Assembly (NCBI GenBank): GCA_000402075.1
Contig: ARWO01000004.1
Span: 1-64,000, forward strand
Direction of reading: 5' to 3'
Source: Thaumarchaeota archaeon SCGC AAA007-O23
Lineage (GTDB): Archaea > Thermoproteota > Nitrososphaeria > Nitrososphaerales > Nitrosopumilaceae
DNA length: 64,000 bases
Part shown: positions 25,290 through 37,887 of the stretch, piece by piece
How positions within the stretch are numbered: the stretch's first letter is position 1
Layout: each line of letters begins with the position of its first letter
Notes under the pieces: generated by a model
Told to the model about the DNA's origin: nothing
The model's input: only the letters and a program-made list of their open reading frames with translations
Database searches by the model: none
Made by a program: the position numbers and the translations under genes

Positions 25290-25395
25290 AAAACTGAGAT
25301 GCCATGAGGGTTGAATTTGTCTGCTGTTTGGTACTAGGATGGGAGTTTTATTTTACATCCACCCTCGTGCAGAGTCATTCTTTACGCACTCCCCC
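25290..25395. other. Structured, GC-richer segment beyond the 23S gene; possible RNA
   Basis: This segment lies between the RAM-protein start and the 23S 3' end, is clearly richer in G+C than its surroundings and contains no ORF. CATGAGGGT (25303-25311) pairs with ACCCTCGTG (25361-25369) over nine positions with one wobble, and GGATG (25337-25341) pairs with CATCC (25356-25360) just inside. GTGC (25367-25370) could instead pair with GCAC (25386-25389). It might be a small RNA, a leader of the RAM-trxB operon or part of the rRNA trailer. Not a 5S, tRNA, SRP or RNase P RNA as far as I can see. Confidence 0.4.
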
Positions 25396-25399
25396 ACAG

Positions 25400-25442
25400 C
25401 TATTTAGAAAAATAAATTACCACATATAATCTAAGTATGTGG
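25400..25442 (-). terminator. Hairpin plus T-rich tract after 23S rRNA
   Basis: CCACATA (25420-25426) and TATGTGG (25436-25442) form a perfect 7-bp stem with a 9-base loop. On the minus strand it is followed by GTAATTTATTTTTCTAAATA. T-rich tracts are the main archaeal termination signal, so this is a candidate end of the rRNA transcript about 30-70 bases past the 23S. Confidence 0.5.
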
Positions 25443-25474
25443 ATAATTTTCAGTTCAATTAAAAATATGAATCG

Positions 25475-28530
<3,056 letters not shown>

Positions 28531-28613
28531 GACGATCATTGCAAGCCCCCGGTGGAGACCTGCTACATCCTTCATACAACATTTTCATGATGTATTGCAT
28601 CGATGGTGATGCA

Positions 28614-28637
28614 AAGATTATGTGCTTTCCGTAATTC
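28614..28637 (-). repeat. 16S rRNA processing-stem arm (partner 30150-30174)
   Basis: AAGATTATGTGC followed by TTTCCGTAATTC is the near-perfect reverse complement of the sequence at 30150-30174, with one mismatch and one bulged base. The two arms enclose the 16S gene, as expected for the pre-16S stem with bulge-helix-bulge cleavage sites. The spacer to the 23S stem (28538-28613) holds no tRNA. Confidence 0.8.
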
Positions 28638-28641
28638 TTTC

Positions 28642-30114
<1,473 letters not shown>

Positions 30115-30318
30115 CTGAACTTAGAAGTAAATAATTTGTACTATTATTGGAATTAACGGAATGCACATAATCTTCACATTTCAGATTTGATCATTTGGTC
30201 AAATCCACATTTTGTATGCGTAACTGGAGGCCTGTAAATCACAAACTGGCTCACTGCCATACTTCATTACAAGCGCCGCACTTGATGTTACGTATGCGAA
30301 AACTTTGGCATAAAATGT

Positions 30319-30328
30319 ACTTATAAAC
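30319..30328 (-). promoter_or_regulatory. Putative TATA box of the rRNA operon
   Basis: The minus strand reads GTTTATAAGT here, the best TATA-like match upstream of 16S. Transcription would start near 30298, giving a leader of about 180 bases before the mature 16S that includes the processing-stem arm at 30150-30174 and a 7-bp hairpin (GATTTGA 30184-30190 with TCAAATC 30199-30205). The 276-base gap up to the next gene is otherwise without a coding frame I trust. Confidence 0.45.
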
Positions 30329-30390
30329 TGTACAAAAACTAAACAGAAAATACATATCTTTTCGATCAATAATATATTCAATATAAAAGG

Positions 30391-31710
30391 ATGATTAGAA
30401 TGGAAGATACAAAAACTTACAGATTAAAAACTGGAAAATCAGCCAAACTTTTTGAAAAATCTAAAAAATATCATGTAGATGGTGTACACCATAATATTAG
30501 ATTCTTTGAACCATATCCATTTGTGACTAAATCAGCAAATCGTAAATTCCTGATTGATGTGGATTCAAACAAATATGTTGATTATTGGATGGGTCATTGG
30601 AGTTTAATTTTAGGACATACACAGAAAAAAATAGCCAGTCAAATAAAAAAACAGTTGAGTTATGATTGGATGCATGGAACATTAAATAAAAATTCGATCG
30701 AACTGTCGGAAAAAATTTCAAAGGCTGTACCTGTTGCGGAAAAAATTAGATACGCATCAACTGGAACAGAGGCTACTATGTATGCTGTCAGGCTTGCTAG
30801 AACAATAACAAAAAGAAAAACAATTGCCAAAATTGATGGTGGATGGCATGGTTATACTACTGATTTACTTAAAACAGTCAATTGGCCATTCCATAAGTCT
30901 GAGAGTAGTGGTCTAACTGATGAAAAGCACATAATATCATTACCTTACAATAATTTAGAAAAATCAGTTAAGATTTTGAAAATGAAAAAAAATGATTTGG
31001 CTGCTGTTATTATTGAACCAGTTCTAGGTGGTGGTGGATGCATTCCTGCTACAAAGGAATACTTGTTATGTATACAAGAATTTTGTCATAAAAATAATAT
31101 ATTATTCATTCTGGATGAAATTGTTACTGGTTTTAGATTTAGATTTGGCTGTCTTTACAATACAATGAAACTTGACCCTGATTTGGTAACTCTTGGAAAA
31201 ATAGTTGGTGGTGGGTTTCCAATTGGTGTTATTTGTGGTAAAAATGAACTAATGAAATATGCAAGTACATCAATATTCTCAAAAACAGAGCGTGCGTATA
31301 TTGGCGGTGGAACATTTTCTGCAAATCCTTTGACTATGATGGCAGGTAGTACAATGCTTACCATAATCAAAAATAAAGGTGATTTACTTTATAATAAATT
31401 AAACAGTTTTGGAATTGAAACTAGAAAAATGCTCGATAAAAAATTTGGTGGAAGTGTAATCACAACTGGAATTGGTTCATTATTTTTAACACACTTTTTG
31501 AACGATTCAATATATAAAATTAATAATGCAACTGACGCAGCAAAATGTAATACAAAAAAATTACATGATTATCATTTTCATATGATTGCAAATGACGGAA
31601 TATTCTTTTTGCCAGGAAAATTAGGTGCATATTCAGATGCTCATACAAAATCTGATATTAATGCTATAGCAAAATCTACTGATAAATTTCTTACAAAGTT
31701 TAAAAAATAA
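30391..31710 (+). CDS. Class III aminotransferase, glutamate-1-semialdehyde aminomutase-like
   Basis: 439 residues of the PLP-dependent class III family. The PLP-binding lysine is K270 in DLVTLGKIVGGGFPIG, the Asp contacting the pyridine nitrogen is in FILDEIVTGFR (D242), and YASTGTEATMYAVRLAR is the phosphate-binding segment. Overall it is nearest to HemL/GSA-aminomutase, but the fit is loose (VDYWMGHWSLILGHT, a long DGVHHNIRFFEPYPF start) and no heme genes are nearby. It may therefore be a paralogue acting on another amino acid. ATG at 30391, with a second ATG three codons later. Confidence 0.8.
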   Translation: MIRMEDTKTYRLKTGKSAKLFEKSKKYHVDGVHHNIRFFEPYPFVTKSANRKFLIDVDSNKYVDYWMGHWSLILGHTQKKIASQIKKQLSYDWMHGTLNKNSIELSEKISKAVPVAEKIRYASTGTEATMYAVRLARTITKRKTIAKIDGGWHGYTTDLLKTVNWPFHKSESSGLTDEKHIISLPYNNLEKSVKILKMKKNDLAAVIIEPVLGGGGCIPATKEYLLCIQEFCHKNNILFILDEIVTGFRFRFGCLYNTMKLDPDLVTLGKIVGGGFPIGVICGKNELMKYASTSIFSKTERAYIGGGTFSANPLTMMAGSTMLTIIKNKGDLLYNKLNSFGIETRKMLDKKFGGSVITTGIGSLFLTHFLNDSIYKINNATDAAKCNTKKLHDYHFHMIANDGIFFLPGKLGAYSDAHTKSDINAIAKSTDKFLTKFKK

Positions 31711-31734
31711 ATTACCGTAACAAAACTGATCATC

Positions 31735-32553
31735 ATGATATTTTTTTCCAGTAAAGAAAAAACCGAGGATTTATTATATCAAGCAATGTCATTTATGGAA
31801 AAACGAGAACCAAAGTCTGCAATATCATTTTTCAAAAAAATCATAAAACAGGATCCAAAAAATATTGATGCGTTGTATAATCAAGGTATTGCATTAAATC
31901 AATTAAGAAAATATCAAGATGCGATTACGTGTTTTGACAAAGTACTTGAGATTAATCCAAAGCACATTGCTGCAATTAACAACAGAGGTATCGCACTAGC
32001 AGAACTTGGTAATACAGATGATGCGTTAGAATATTACAATAAAGCTATAGAAATAGACCCAAAATATTCGGCTGCACATTACAATAAGGGTGTACTCTAT
32101 GACAAGTTATTACAACATGAAGAAGCAATACAAAGTTTAGATGAAGCAATAAAATGTGATTCAGGGAATGTGAATACAGCGTTTTACAGAGGCGTGGTAT
32201 TAGGAAAGATGAAAAAGCATGAGGAAGCCTTAAACTGTTTTGAAAACATATATCGTAAACACCCAAAACATATGGATGCATTTTTTCATAAGGGAATGGA
32301 ATTAGCAGAATTAGGAAAACATGAAAGGGCGTTAGAAATTTTTGATAAATTATTCCAGATGCACGAAGGTAACGTTAACGTAATCTATGCAATGGCACGA
32401 AGTAATGCCGCGATAAATAATGTGGGTAGAGCAATATATCTATTAGAGCAGGCGGTAAAAAAAGATCGAAAAACAATCAAAAAGTGGGCTCTCGAAGACG
32501 AATTTTTTGATTCATTGCAGGATGAGCCAAAATTTATAAGGCTTATCAGGTGA
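31735..32553 (+). CDS. TPR-repeat protein
   Basis: 272 residues with about six TPR units, e.g. AISFFKKIIKQDPKNIDALY, AITCFDKVLEINPKHIAAIN, ALEYYNKAIEIDPKYSAAHY and ALEIFDKLFQMHEGNVNVIY. A scaffold protein for protein contacts, with no signal peptide. It starts 24 bases after the aminotransferase and is probably co-transcribed. The final 45 residues depart from the repeat pattern. Confidence 0.8.
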   Translation: MIFFSSKEKTEDLLYQAMSFMEKREPKSAISFFKKIIKQDPKNIDALYNQGIALNQLRKYQDAITCFDKVLEINPKHIAAINNRGIALAELGNTDDALEYYNKAIEIDPKYSAAHYNKGVLYDKLLQHEEAIQSLDEAIKCDSGNVNTAFYRGVVLGKMKKHEEALNCFENIYRKHPKHMDAFFHKGMELAELGKHERALEIFDKLFQMHEGNVNVIYAMARSNAAINNVGRAIYLLEQAVKKDRKTIKKWALEDEFFDSLQDEPKFIRLIR

Positions 32554-32555
32554 TA

Positions 32556-33278
32556 TTACAAAACTTTTTTTCTGATACTGTCTATTCGCATTAGACGCAC
32601 ATTTTTTTTAGGCCCAATCAGCCTTGCTTCATAAATTGGTACATACAATTCAATTATTTCATTTATAGTAATTTTCTCCTCAAGATTACGTCTTCCAATT
32701 GAAACAGATTTCTTTAATTTTGATGTTAACCTTGACACTGCAGCATCATATGTAATTTCGGGTTTTTTTACATTGTTTTTTGTTTTTTCTAACGTACGTC
32801 TTGGATAACTTTCAATCAGTCTTGAACTCATTTTGTATGGCATTTTGATTTCCTTGCCATGATGATCAAACGCAACATCTTGTTCGTCATCAAGATATAC
32901 ATGTTCTTCTAACTCCAAATCAATCTGGTTTTTTCTTTTAGTGCTTGATTTTATTTTATAGTTAAGTTTTCCTAATACACCTCTTCCTTGTTTAATTGGA
33001 AACACACCATCACCAACAATTATTTCTCTGACAGTAGGCTCGACATTAATTGTATGAACAGCTTTACGATAAAAATCTGCATTATACTTTCCCGACAAAA
33101 TTAAAAATGCCTCATAAGAGAGTTTTATTGAATGTACATGCACTTCCATTTTTTTAGGTTTTTGCAACATACTTCTAAATAATGATGTTTTTCCATTTTC
33201 AACAATTTGTTCAGCTTCACTAAGATCTAAAATTGGACGTAAAACTACTGTCTTAATTTTGTATTTTGATTTAGCCAA
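32556..33278 (-). CDS. Conserved thaumarchaeal protein, unknown function
   Basis: 240 residues, basic and soluble. The first part has strand-rich segments (IKTVVLRPILDLSEAEQIVE, KMEVHVHSIKLSYEAFLILS) and the last third is rich in lysine (SRLTSKLKKSVSIGRRNLEE), ending in an EARLIGPKKNVRLMRID strand. Basic character hints at nucleic-acid contact. I recognise no family. Convergent with the TPR gene, two bases apart. ATG start. Confidence 0.55.
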   Translation of the reverse strand: MAKSKYKIKTVVLRPILDLSEAEQIVENGKTSLFRSMLQKPKKMEVHVHSIKLSYEAFLILSGKYNADFYRKAVHTINVEPTVREIIVGDGVFPIKQGRGVLGKLNYKIKSSTKRKNQIDLELEEHVYLDDEQDVAFDHHGKEIKMPYKMSSRLIESYPRRTLEKTKNNVKKPEITYDAAVSRLTSKLKKSVSIGRRNLEEKITINEIIELYVPIYEARLIGPKKNVRLMRIDSIRKKVL

Positions 33279-33339
33279 CTATTACCACATAACCATATGT
33301 CTATAGTTTTTTATGGCTATTACCTTTTATCCTAAGTAA

Positions 33340-33792
33340 TTGAAAAAAGGTAATATTTCCTCTGCACCAGTTAAAAAAGTAAAAAAAGACTACTTTACTG
33401 GTCCAGTAACACTTCGTGAAATTTCTGGTATTACGAAACCAAATGAGCATGATATGTATCACGTGATATTCAAAAAATCAGCTAGAACCAAGATTCATTT
33501 CCATACTGGTGCTCAAATGCTTATCGTGACTAAAGGTAACGGCAGTTTAGTTTATTATAAAAAAACCAGTGGCGGGATTTCAAAATTTAAGATATCGAAA
33601 ACTAAAACAGTTAATTTGACTTCTGGTGATGTGGTTTACATCCCGGCTAAAATACTGCATACACATGGGTCTGTCAGAAAAAATTCAGTTTTTTCACATT
33701 TAGCTGTGAATTTTTACTCAAAGAATCGAAAGCCTATCACAGCGTGGTATGAATCAGATCTCAGATCAAATGTTACATCTAAAATACCTTGA
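33340..33792 (+). CDS. Cupin-domain protein
   Basis: 150 residues with the double-stranded beta-helix motifs: RTKIHFHTGAQMLIVTKGNG (motif 1, with two His and a Gln where Glu is frequent) and GDVVYIPAKILHTHGS (motif 2, with the metal-binding His). Single-domain cupins bind a metal and act as enzymes or sensors; the ligand here is unknown. TTG start, with a basic leader KKGNISSAPVKKVKKDY. Followed 46 bases later by the DnaJ-Fer gene. Confidence 0.75.
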   Translation: MKKGNISSAPVKKVKKDYFTGPVTLREISGITKPNEHDMYHVIFKKSARTKIHFHTGAQMLIVTKGNGSLVYYKKTSGGISKFKISKTKTVNLTSGDVVYIPAKILHTHGSVRKNSVFSHLAVNFYSKNRKPITAWYESDLRSNVTSKIP

Positions 33793-33838
33793 AATGTTCA
33801 TGAAATTCTTTTTAAGAATGTTAACTAGGTAAAAATGC

Positions 33839-34546
33839 ATGAACAGAACACACGCTATGCAAATTTTAATGCTAAATTCAGATGCTAGCTTTGACGATGT
33901 TAAATATGCATATAGAAAATTATCATTAGAACTACACCCAGATAGAAATAAGAATGAAAGTGATGGGCGACGATTCAAAAATGTGTTAGATGCATATCAT
34001 TTCTTAAAGAGTCAATCTAGACTGAAAAACTCTCATTATGATGATGAAACCACAAAGAAAAAATCTCGTACGTATCAAAATACAGCCAGACAAAACCCCC
34101 CAGAAGAAGATTGGGGTAAATTCACAAAAGATTTTGAAATGGATGAAAACTTTTGGAGACAATATGAAAAATCATTTTGGAATGATTATGAACTTAGAAA
34201 GAATGAATCTAAAAAGAATGATTATGAAAGGGCGTTTTGGAATGAAAATGAAGAGAGAGCTAGTCCAAAACCTAAGACAAAAAATCGAAACAGTGAGACA
34301 AAGATCTATAAGCACGATTTATCTGTCCGTGTAGAAAAAAGTCAATGTATCGCCTGTTTGAGCTGCGAAACTATTGCTCCAAATGTTTTTGTTATTGACA
34401 AACTTACTATGATTAACCCAAAATCACAAGTTCATAATCAGTATGGTGCATCTGAAGAAAAAATAATGGATGCCGCTGAAACATGCCCAACAAAGGCAAT
34501 TAAAGTTAATGAAAGAAAATCTGGACGAAGAATCTTTCCGTTATAA
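33839..34546 (+). CDS. DnaJ-ferredoxin fusion protein (DnaJ-Fer)
   Basis: 235 residues: an N-terminal J domain (about 1-62) with HPD at 33-35 (LELHPDRNKNE), a linker (75-155) with repeated aromatic-acidic units (ENFWRQYEKSFWNDYE, DYERAFWNENEE), then a ferredoxin domain with C170-x2-C173-x2-C176 and C216-Pro (SQCIACLSCETIAP, AETCPTKAI) for one Fe-S cluster. Such fusions are known in plants/green algae and in Thaumarchaeota, explained as horizontal transfer. A role in DnaK-linked, redox-sensing folding is inferred. ATG start. Confidence 0.88.
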   Translation: MNRTHAMQILMLNSDASFDDVKYAYRKLSLELHPDRNKNESDGRRFKNVLDAYHFLKSQSRLKNSHYDDETTKKKSRTYQNTARQNPPEEDWGKFTKDFEMDENFWRQYEKSFWNDYELRKNESKKNDYERAFWNENEERASPKPKTKNRNSETKIYKHDLSVRVEKSQCIACLSCETIAPNVFVIDKLTMINPKSQVHNQYGASEEKIMDAAETCPTKAIKVNERKSGRRIFPL

Positions 34547-34957
34547 TCACATATTTTTTATTTTAGTACATAACTCATCTAGTTCTTTATCAGAAAGTTT
34601 TGGTCTATCTTTAAACATACTATGTACAGGACCAGCTTGATCATGTGACTCTCGTGGTATTAAATGAACATGAACATGCGGAATTTCTTGACCACTATCC
34701 TTTCCGTTATGTATTGCTAATAATGTAGAACCTGTAAGTTTATCCACTTTAGAAATCACTTTGTGCACAACATCAAAAAGATCATTGCTATCAATATCTG
34801 TCATATCTTGAACTTTTTCGTAATGACATTTTGGAATTACCAACGTATGTCCTCGTGATAATGGAAATGCGTCTAAAAATGCAATAGACTTATTGGTTTC
34901 TGTGATTAATTTAGATGGAATTTCCTTTTTAGCGATTTTGCAAAAAATACAATCCAT
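34547..34957 (-). CDS. HIT-family nucleotide hydrolase
   Basis: 136 residues, the usual HIT length. The histidine triad is visible in IPHVHVHLIPR (H-x-H-x-H), after the CIFCKIAKKEIPSK start with its CxxC pair and SRGHTLVIPKCHYEKVQDM. HIT proteins cleave nucleoside phosphoramidates or dinucleoside polyphosphates, and the four-residue zinc-binding N-terminus is typical of Hint-like members. Its stop abuts the DnaJ-Fer stop. ATG start. Confidence 0.88.
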   Translation of the reverse strand: MDCIFCKIAKKEIPSKLITETNKSIAFLDAFPLSRGHTLVIPKCHYEKVQDMTDIDSNDLFDVVHKVISKVDKLTGSTLLAIHNGKDSGQEIPHVHVHLIPRESHDQAGPVHSMFKDRPKLSDKELDELCTKIKNM

Positions 34958-34994
34958 ATTCTAATTAATTAGGAATAAAGTATAAACTAAATCA

Positions 34995-35294
34995 TTAAGG
35001 GTTAACAATTTCTGCATATGCAAGGTCTTTGCCATATTTTACAGTAACAACATCACCTACTTCCTTATCACAGTTATCAATTGTTTTAGGAATATTATCT
35101 GAAGTGTCCACAGTACACATAGTGCCATACCATGTAGTCCATTTTCCCATGATTTCAGCTTCTTCATAAATATCTTCTCGAATTAAATTCCAAAATGGGA
35201 ATATCAGAGTAGCTATGATTATGAAAGCTGCGATAAATATGAAGAGAAACATCAATCCATATTTTTTTCCATCACTCATTTCATCCATAATCAT
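34995..35294 (-). CDS. Small membrane protein with outer Cys pair
   Basis: 99 residues. One TM helix (about 13-36: YGLMFLFIFIAAFIIIATLI), then a soluble outer domain with WTTWYGTMCTVDTSDNIPKT and IDNCDKEVGDVVTVKYG, whose two cysteines could form a disulfide. Start uncertain (ATG at 35294 or the internal MSDGKKYG). No family recognised. Confidence 0.5.
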   Translation of the reverse strand: MIMDEMSDGKKYGLMFLFIFIAAFIIIATLIFPFWNLIREDIYEEAEIMGKWTTWYGTMCTVDTSDNIPKTIDNCDKEVGDVVTVKYGKDLAYAEIVNP

Positions 35295-35320
35295 CTACCA
35301 ATTTTTTTACAGTAAATAAA

Positions 35321-35491
35321 CTACCACAATCCGCCTTCGCCCGGACTACCACCAGCCTCATCCATTTTTTTTTCTGGAACATTACCATGTGCCTTTTTTT
35401 TATGTCGTTCTAATCGTTCAGTAGTTGGCAGTTCTAAGTCACAAACATCACATTTTGTTTCATTCTTATCTTTTTTGCCAAACAATCCCAT
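35321..35491 (-). CDS. C2H2 zinc-finger protein (56 aa)
   Basis: From the ATG at 35491 (MGLFGKKDKNETKCDVCDLE) there is one finger, C-x2-C-x12-H-x4-H (CDVCDLELPTTERLERHKKK, then AH). A glycine/proline-rich tail (KKMDEAGGSPGEGGLW) follows. The frame is open upstream but would add a hydrophobic leader that overlaps the divergent dehydrogenase gene, so the short start is preferred. Confidence 0.6.
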   Translation of the reverse strand: MGLFGKKDKNETKCDVCDLELPTTERLERHKKKAHGNVPEKKMDEAGGSPGEGGLW

Positions 35492-35543
35492 ATTTTGCGT
35501 AATCATGAAACATATTATAAAGGATATTAATTTTTTGGACGGT

Positions 35544-36683
35544 ATGGAAATCAAAAACATTACTGTATTAGGTTCCGGAATAATGGGTCATGGAATAGCC
35601 CAAGTTTCTGCAATGGCCGGTTATAATGTAGTGCTCAGAGATATTGAGCAATCATTCTTAGACAAAGCAATGGGAAAAATAAAGTGGAGTTTAGATAAGC
35701 TTGTATCAAAAGAAAAAATTTCTGAAAATGAACGAGATGAAATATTTTCAAGAATAAAACCAATAGTTGATTTGAAGGACGCTGTTCATGATTGTGATTT
35801 AGTAATAGAAGCAGTTCCAGAAATAATGGAACTCAAAAAAAAGGTATATGCAGAACTGGATAAGGTAGCTAGTGATCAGGTTGTTTTTGCATCAAACACC
35901 AGTACACTGCCCATAACAGAAATTGCAAATACGATCTCTAGACCAAAAAAATTTATTGGAATACACTTTTTCAATCCTCCTCAACTAATGAAGTTAGTTG
36001 AAGTAATACCTGGACAAGAAACTTCAGATGATATTACTAATCTTACAATTAATTTTGTAAAATCTGTTAACAAGATACCTGTAACCTGTAGAAAAGACGT
36101 TCCGGGGTTTATTGTGAACAGACTTTTCATACCGCTTGTTCATGAAGCCTGCTATGTGATGGAAAGGCAAAAAATTCAACAGATGGAAATTGACTCTGCA
36201 GTAAAATTCAAGCTTGGATTCCCAATGGGTATCTTTGAATTGGCTGACTTTACAGGATTAGATGTAATTCATAAGGCAACTGTAGAGATGCATGTTAGAG
36301 ATAAAAAAGTAATTTCACCACATCCTAAAATTGAACAACTCTTCAATGAAAAAAAATTGGGGCAAAAAAGCGGTGAAGGTTTTTACAAATATTCTGATGA
36401 TAAATATGAAAGAATACCACTATCAGAAGAATTAGCAAAAAAATGTGATCCAACACAAATCATTGCAAATATTCTGAATAATGCGGCATGGCTTGTCACA
36501 AATAATGCTAGTGATATTGACGAAATTGAAAAGGCTGCAAGCCTAGGGCTTGGTTTAAAAAAACCGTTGTTTGAAACTGCAAAAGAAATAGGTATGCAAA
36601 AAATTGTAGAGGAATTAAAAAAATTATCTGATAAACATGGTGCGTTTTATGAACCTGATCCTCTTTTATTATCTATGTGTTAA
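35544..36683 (+). CDS. 3-hydroxyacyl-CoA dehydrogenase (3-hydroxybutyryl-CoA dehydrogenase-like)
   Basis: 379 residues from ATG 35544 (MEIKNITVLGSG). The NAD-binding GSGIMGHGIAQVSAMAGYNV is canonical. The catalytic His is in KFIGIHFFNPPQLMKLVEV, and RKDVPGFIVNRL begins the C-terminal dimerisation domain. About 90 residues beyond the usual 280 form a second partial 3HCDH-C repeat. In the 3HP/4HB cycle of thaumarchaea this enzyme oxidises (S)-3-hydroxybutyryl-CoA to acetoacetyl-CoA, a likely role here. Its end overlaps the convergent LOG-family gene by 11 bases. Confidence 0.88.
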   Translation: MEIKNITVLGSGIMGHGIAQVSAMAGYNVVLRDIEQSFLDKAMGKIKWSLDKLVSKEKISENERDEIFSRIKPIVDLKDAVHDCDLVIEAVPEIMELKKKVYAELDKVASDQVVFASNTSTLPITEIANTISRPKKFIGIHFFNPPQLMKLVEVIPGQETSDDITNLTINFVKSVNKIPVTCRKDVPGFIVNRLFIPLVHEACYVMERQKIQQMEIDSAVKFKLGFPMGIFELADFTGLDVIHKATVEMHVRDKKVISPHPKIEQLFNEKKLGQKSGEGFYKYSDDKYERIPLSEELAKKCDPTQIIANILNNAAWLVTNNASDIDEIEKAASLGLGLKKPLFETAKEIGMQKIVEELKKLSDKHGAFYEPDPLLLSMC

Positions 36684-37179
36684 TCTGCTCTAAAATGTAT
36701 TTTATTGCTTGTTGAGGAGTTTCTACACCAACAATCTTTATATTTTTTCTATGATCTAAATATTCGTCAGCGTATTTTGATGCAGTTCCACCAGAGTTTT
36801 TTAGCGTAACAATAGGTTTTTTGTACATATATGCAGCACAAATTTCTGATAATGTTCCAGATCCACCACCAATAACTATCACACCATCCGCGGAAAGTGC
36901 ATTTAAAAAATCACGAGCCAAACCCAAACCAGAAGGTATTACTATGTCACAGAATTCGTTTGCATGAGATGAATCATCTTGAGGAATTATTCCAACTGTT
37001 GTACCACCAGATTCTCGTGCGCCATGACATGCTGCACGCATCACACCACCAAGCCCACCAGTTATTAAAACAGAATTAGATTTTGCAACTTCTGCACCAA
37101 CGTCATACGCAATCTTTTCTAATTCTGGAGTACAACCATTATCATTGTTACCAATAACTAAGATCTGACGGTTTTTCAT
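36673..37179 (-). CDS. LOG-family (TIGR00725-type) nucleotide-binding protein
   Basis: 168 residues with the LOG/SLOG Rossmann pattern: ILVIGNNDNGCTPELEKIA, SVLITGGLGGVMRAACHGAR, then VIVIGGGSGTLSEICAAYMY, containing the PGGxGTxxE-type motif (here GGGSGTLSE). The plant LOG enzymes cleave cytokinin nucleotides; this shorter TIGR00725 group lacks confirmed activity. Cytosolic. ATG start. Confidence 0.75.
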   Translation of the reverse strand: MKNRQILVIGNNDNGCTPELEKIAYDVGAEVAKSNSVLITGGLGGVMRAACHGARESGGTTVGIIPQDDSSHANEFCDIVIPSGLGLARDFLNALSADGVIVIGGGSGTLSEICAAYMYKKPIVTLKNSGGTASKYADEYLDHRKNIKIVGVETPQQAIKYILEQINT

Positions 37180-37263
37180 AATGTGAATTATTGCTCACCT
37201 ATCAAATACTTTTTGAAATATTAAAAGAGTAAAGGATATTAATTAAAAAAAATACGTTTGACT

Positions 37264-37392
37264 ATGACAAAAAGAACGATGCCTATTTGTTGCGATACAA
37301 AGCAATACAAATTGATCGAAAAATACGCTAAAAAACGTGGTATGATCAATGCTAGTCAAGCAGTAGAAAAAATCCTAGAGGAAATCAAATAA
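37264..37392 (+). CDS. 42-aa ribbon-helix-helix-like protein
   Basis: ATG-started frame MTKRTMPICCDTKQYKLIEK followed by YAKKRGMINASQAVEKILEE. The strand (MPICC), then two helices joined by a GMINAS turn, is the layout of small ribbon-helix-helix DNA-binding repressors such as CopG. Vicinal Cys-Cys at 9-10 could sense thiols or metal, which is speculative. Separated by about 80 bases from the LOG gene, with a TATA-like stretch (attaattaaaaaaaata) near position 37240. Confidence 0.6.
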   Translation: MTKRTMPICCDTKQYKLIEKYAKKRGMINASQAVEKILEEIK

Positions 37393-37470
37393 ACAAATTT
37401 TTTAAAATCACTTTTTTATGATTAAAATTTGTTGCAAAGGATATTATATTTTTAAAAAATTAGAAGCATA

Positions 37471-37887
37471 ATGGGCATATTTAGTCGCAAACCAGCGTAT
37501 TGTACTATTTGTAACAAACAAGTTATTCATAAAAATAAGGCAAAAAGAGAATGGGATGTAAAATCTCCATTATGTAGTGATTGCTATTTAAACAAAATGC
37601 AAGAATCCTATGATGCCTCAATAATAAAAAAATGTAATAATTGTGGGGTAAAAAACAAGGTGACCGATTTATGGGAACCACGATTACAGTGGGATATGGT
37701 TGGCTTACTTTGCAAAAAATGTTTTGATGAAAAAGAGTTGGATTTTAGCAAGGAAAAAAATTTCTGCGGTGTTTGTGGTACTAAACTTGGTTTTATTAGA
37801 TATAATCCAAAAAACAATTGGAAAATCAAGGGACAGTTGTGTAAAAACTGTTGGGATGCTCAGAAAGCACAGCTAGATAGAAAATGA
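37471..37887 (+). CDS. Triplicated zinc-ribbon protein
   Basis: 138 residues containing three similar units of about 45 residues: YCTICNKQ...WDVKSPLCSDC, KCNNCGVK...WDMVGLLCKKC and FCGVCGTK...WKIKGQLCKNC. Each has two Cx2C knuckles about 20-30 residues apart and a conserved aromatic before the second. It should carry three zinc ions. ATG start MGIFSRKPAYC. The last four bases overlap the next zinc-finger gene, so the two are co-expressed. Confidence 0.75.
   Translation: MGIFSRKPAYCTICNKQVIHKNKAKREWDVKSPLCSDCYLNKMQESYDASIIKKCNNCGVKNKVTDLWEPRLQWDMVGLLCKKCFDEKELDFSKEKNFCGVCGTKLGFIRYNPKNNWKIKGQLCKNCWDAQKAQLDRK

Noticed and set aside
25290..25395. 5S rRNA at the end of the rRNA operon
   Set aside because: A partial GGTACTAGGATGGGAG resemblance exists, but no helix I/loop A, GAAC or AGTTAAGC segments occur on either strand.
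30214..30299. Inverted-repeat-like pair (TATGCGTAAC and GTTACGTATGC)
   Set aside because: The arms are not true reverse complements over their full length; likely chance similarity in the rRNA leader.
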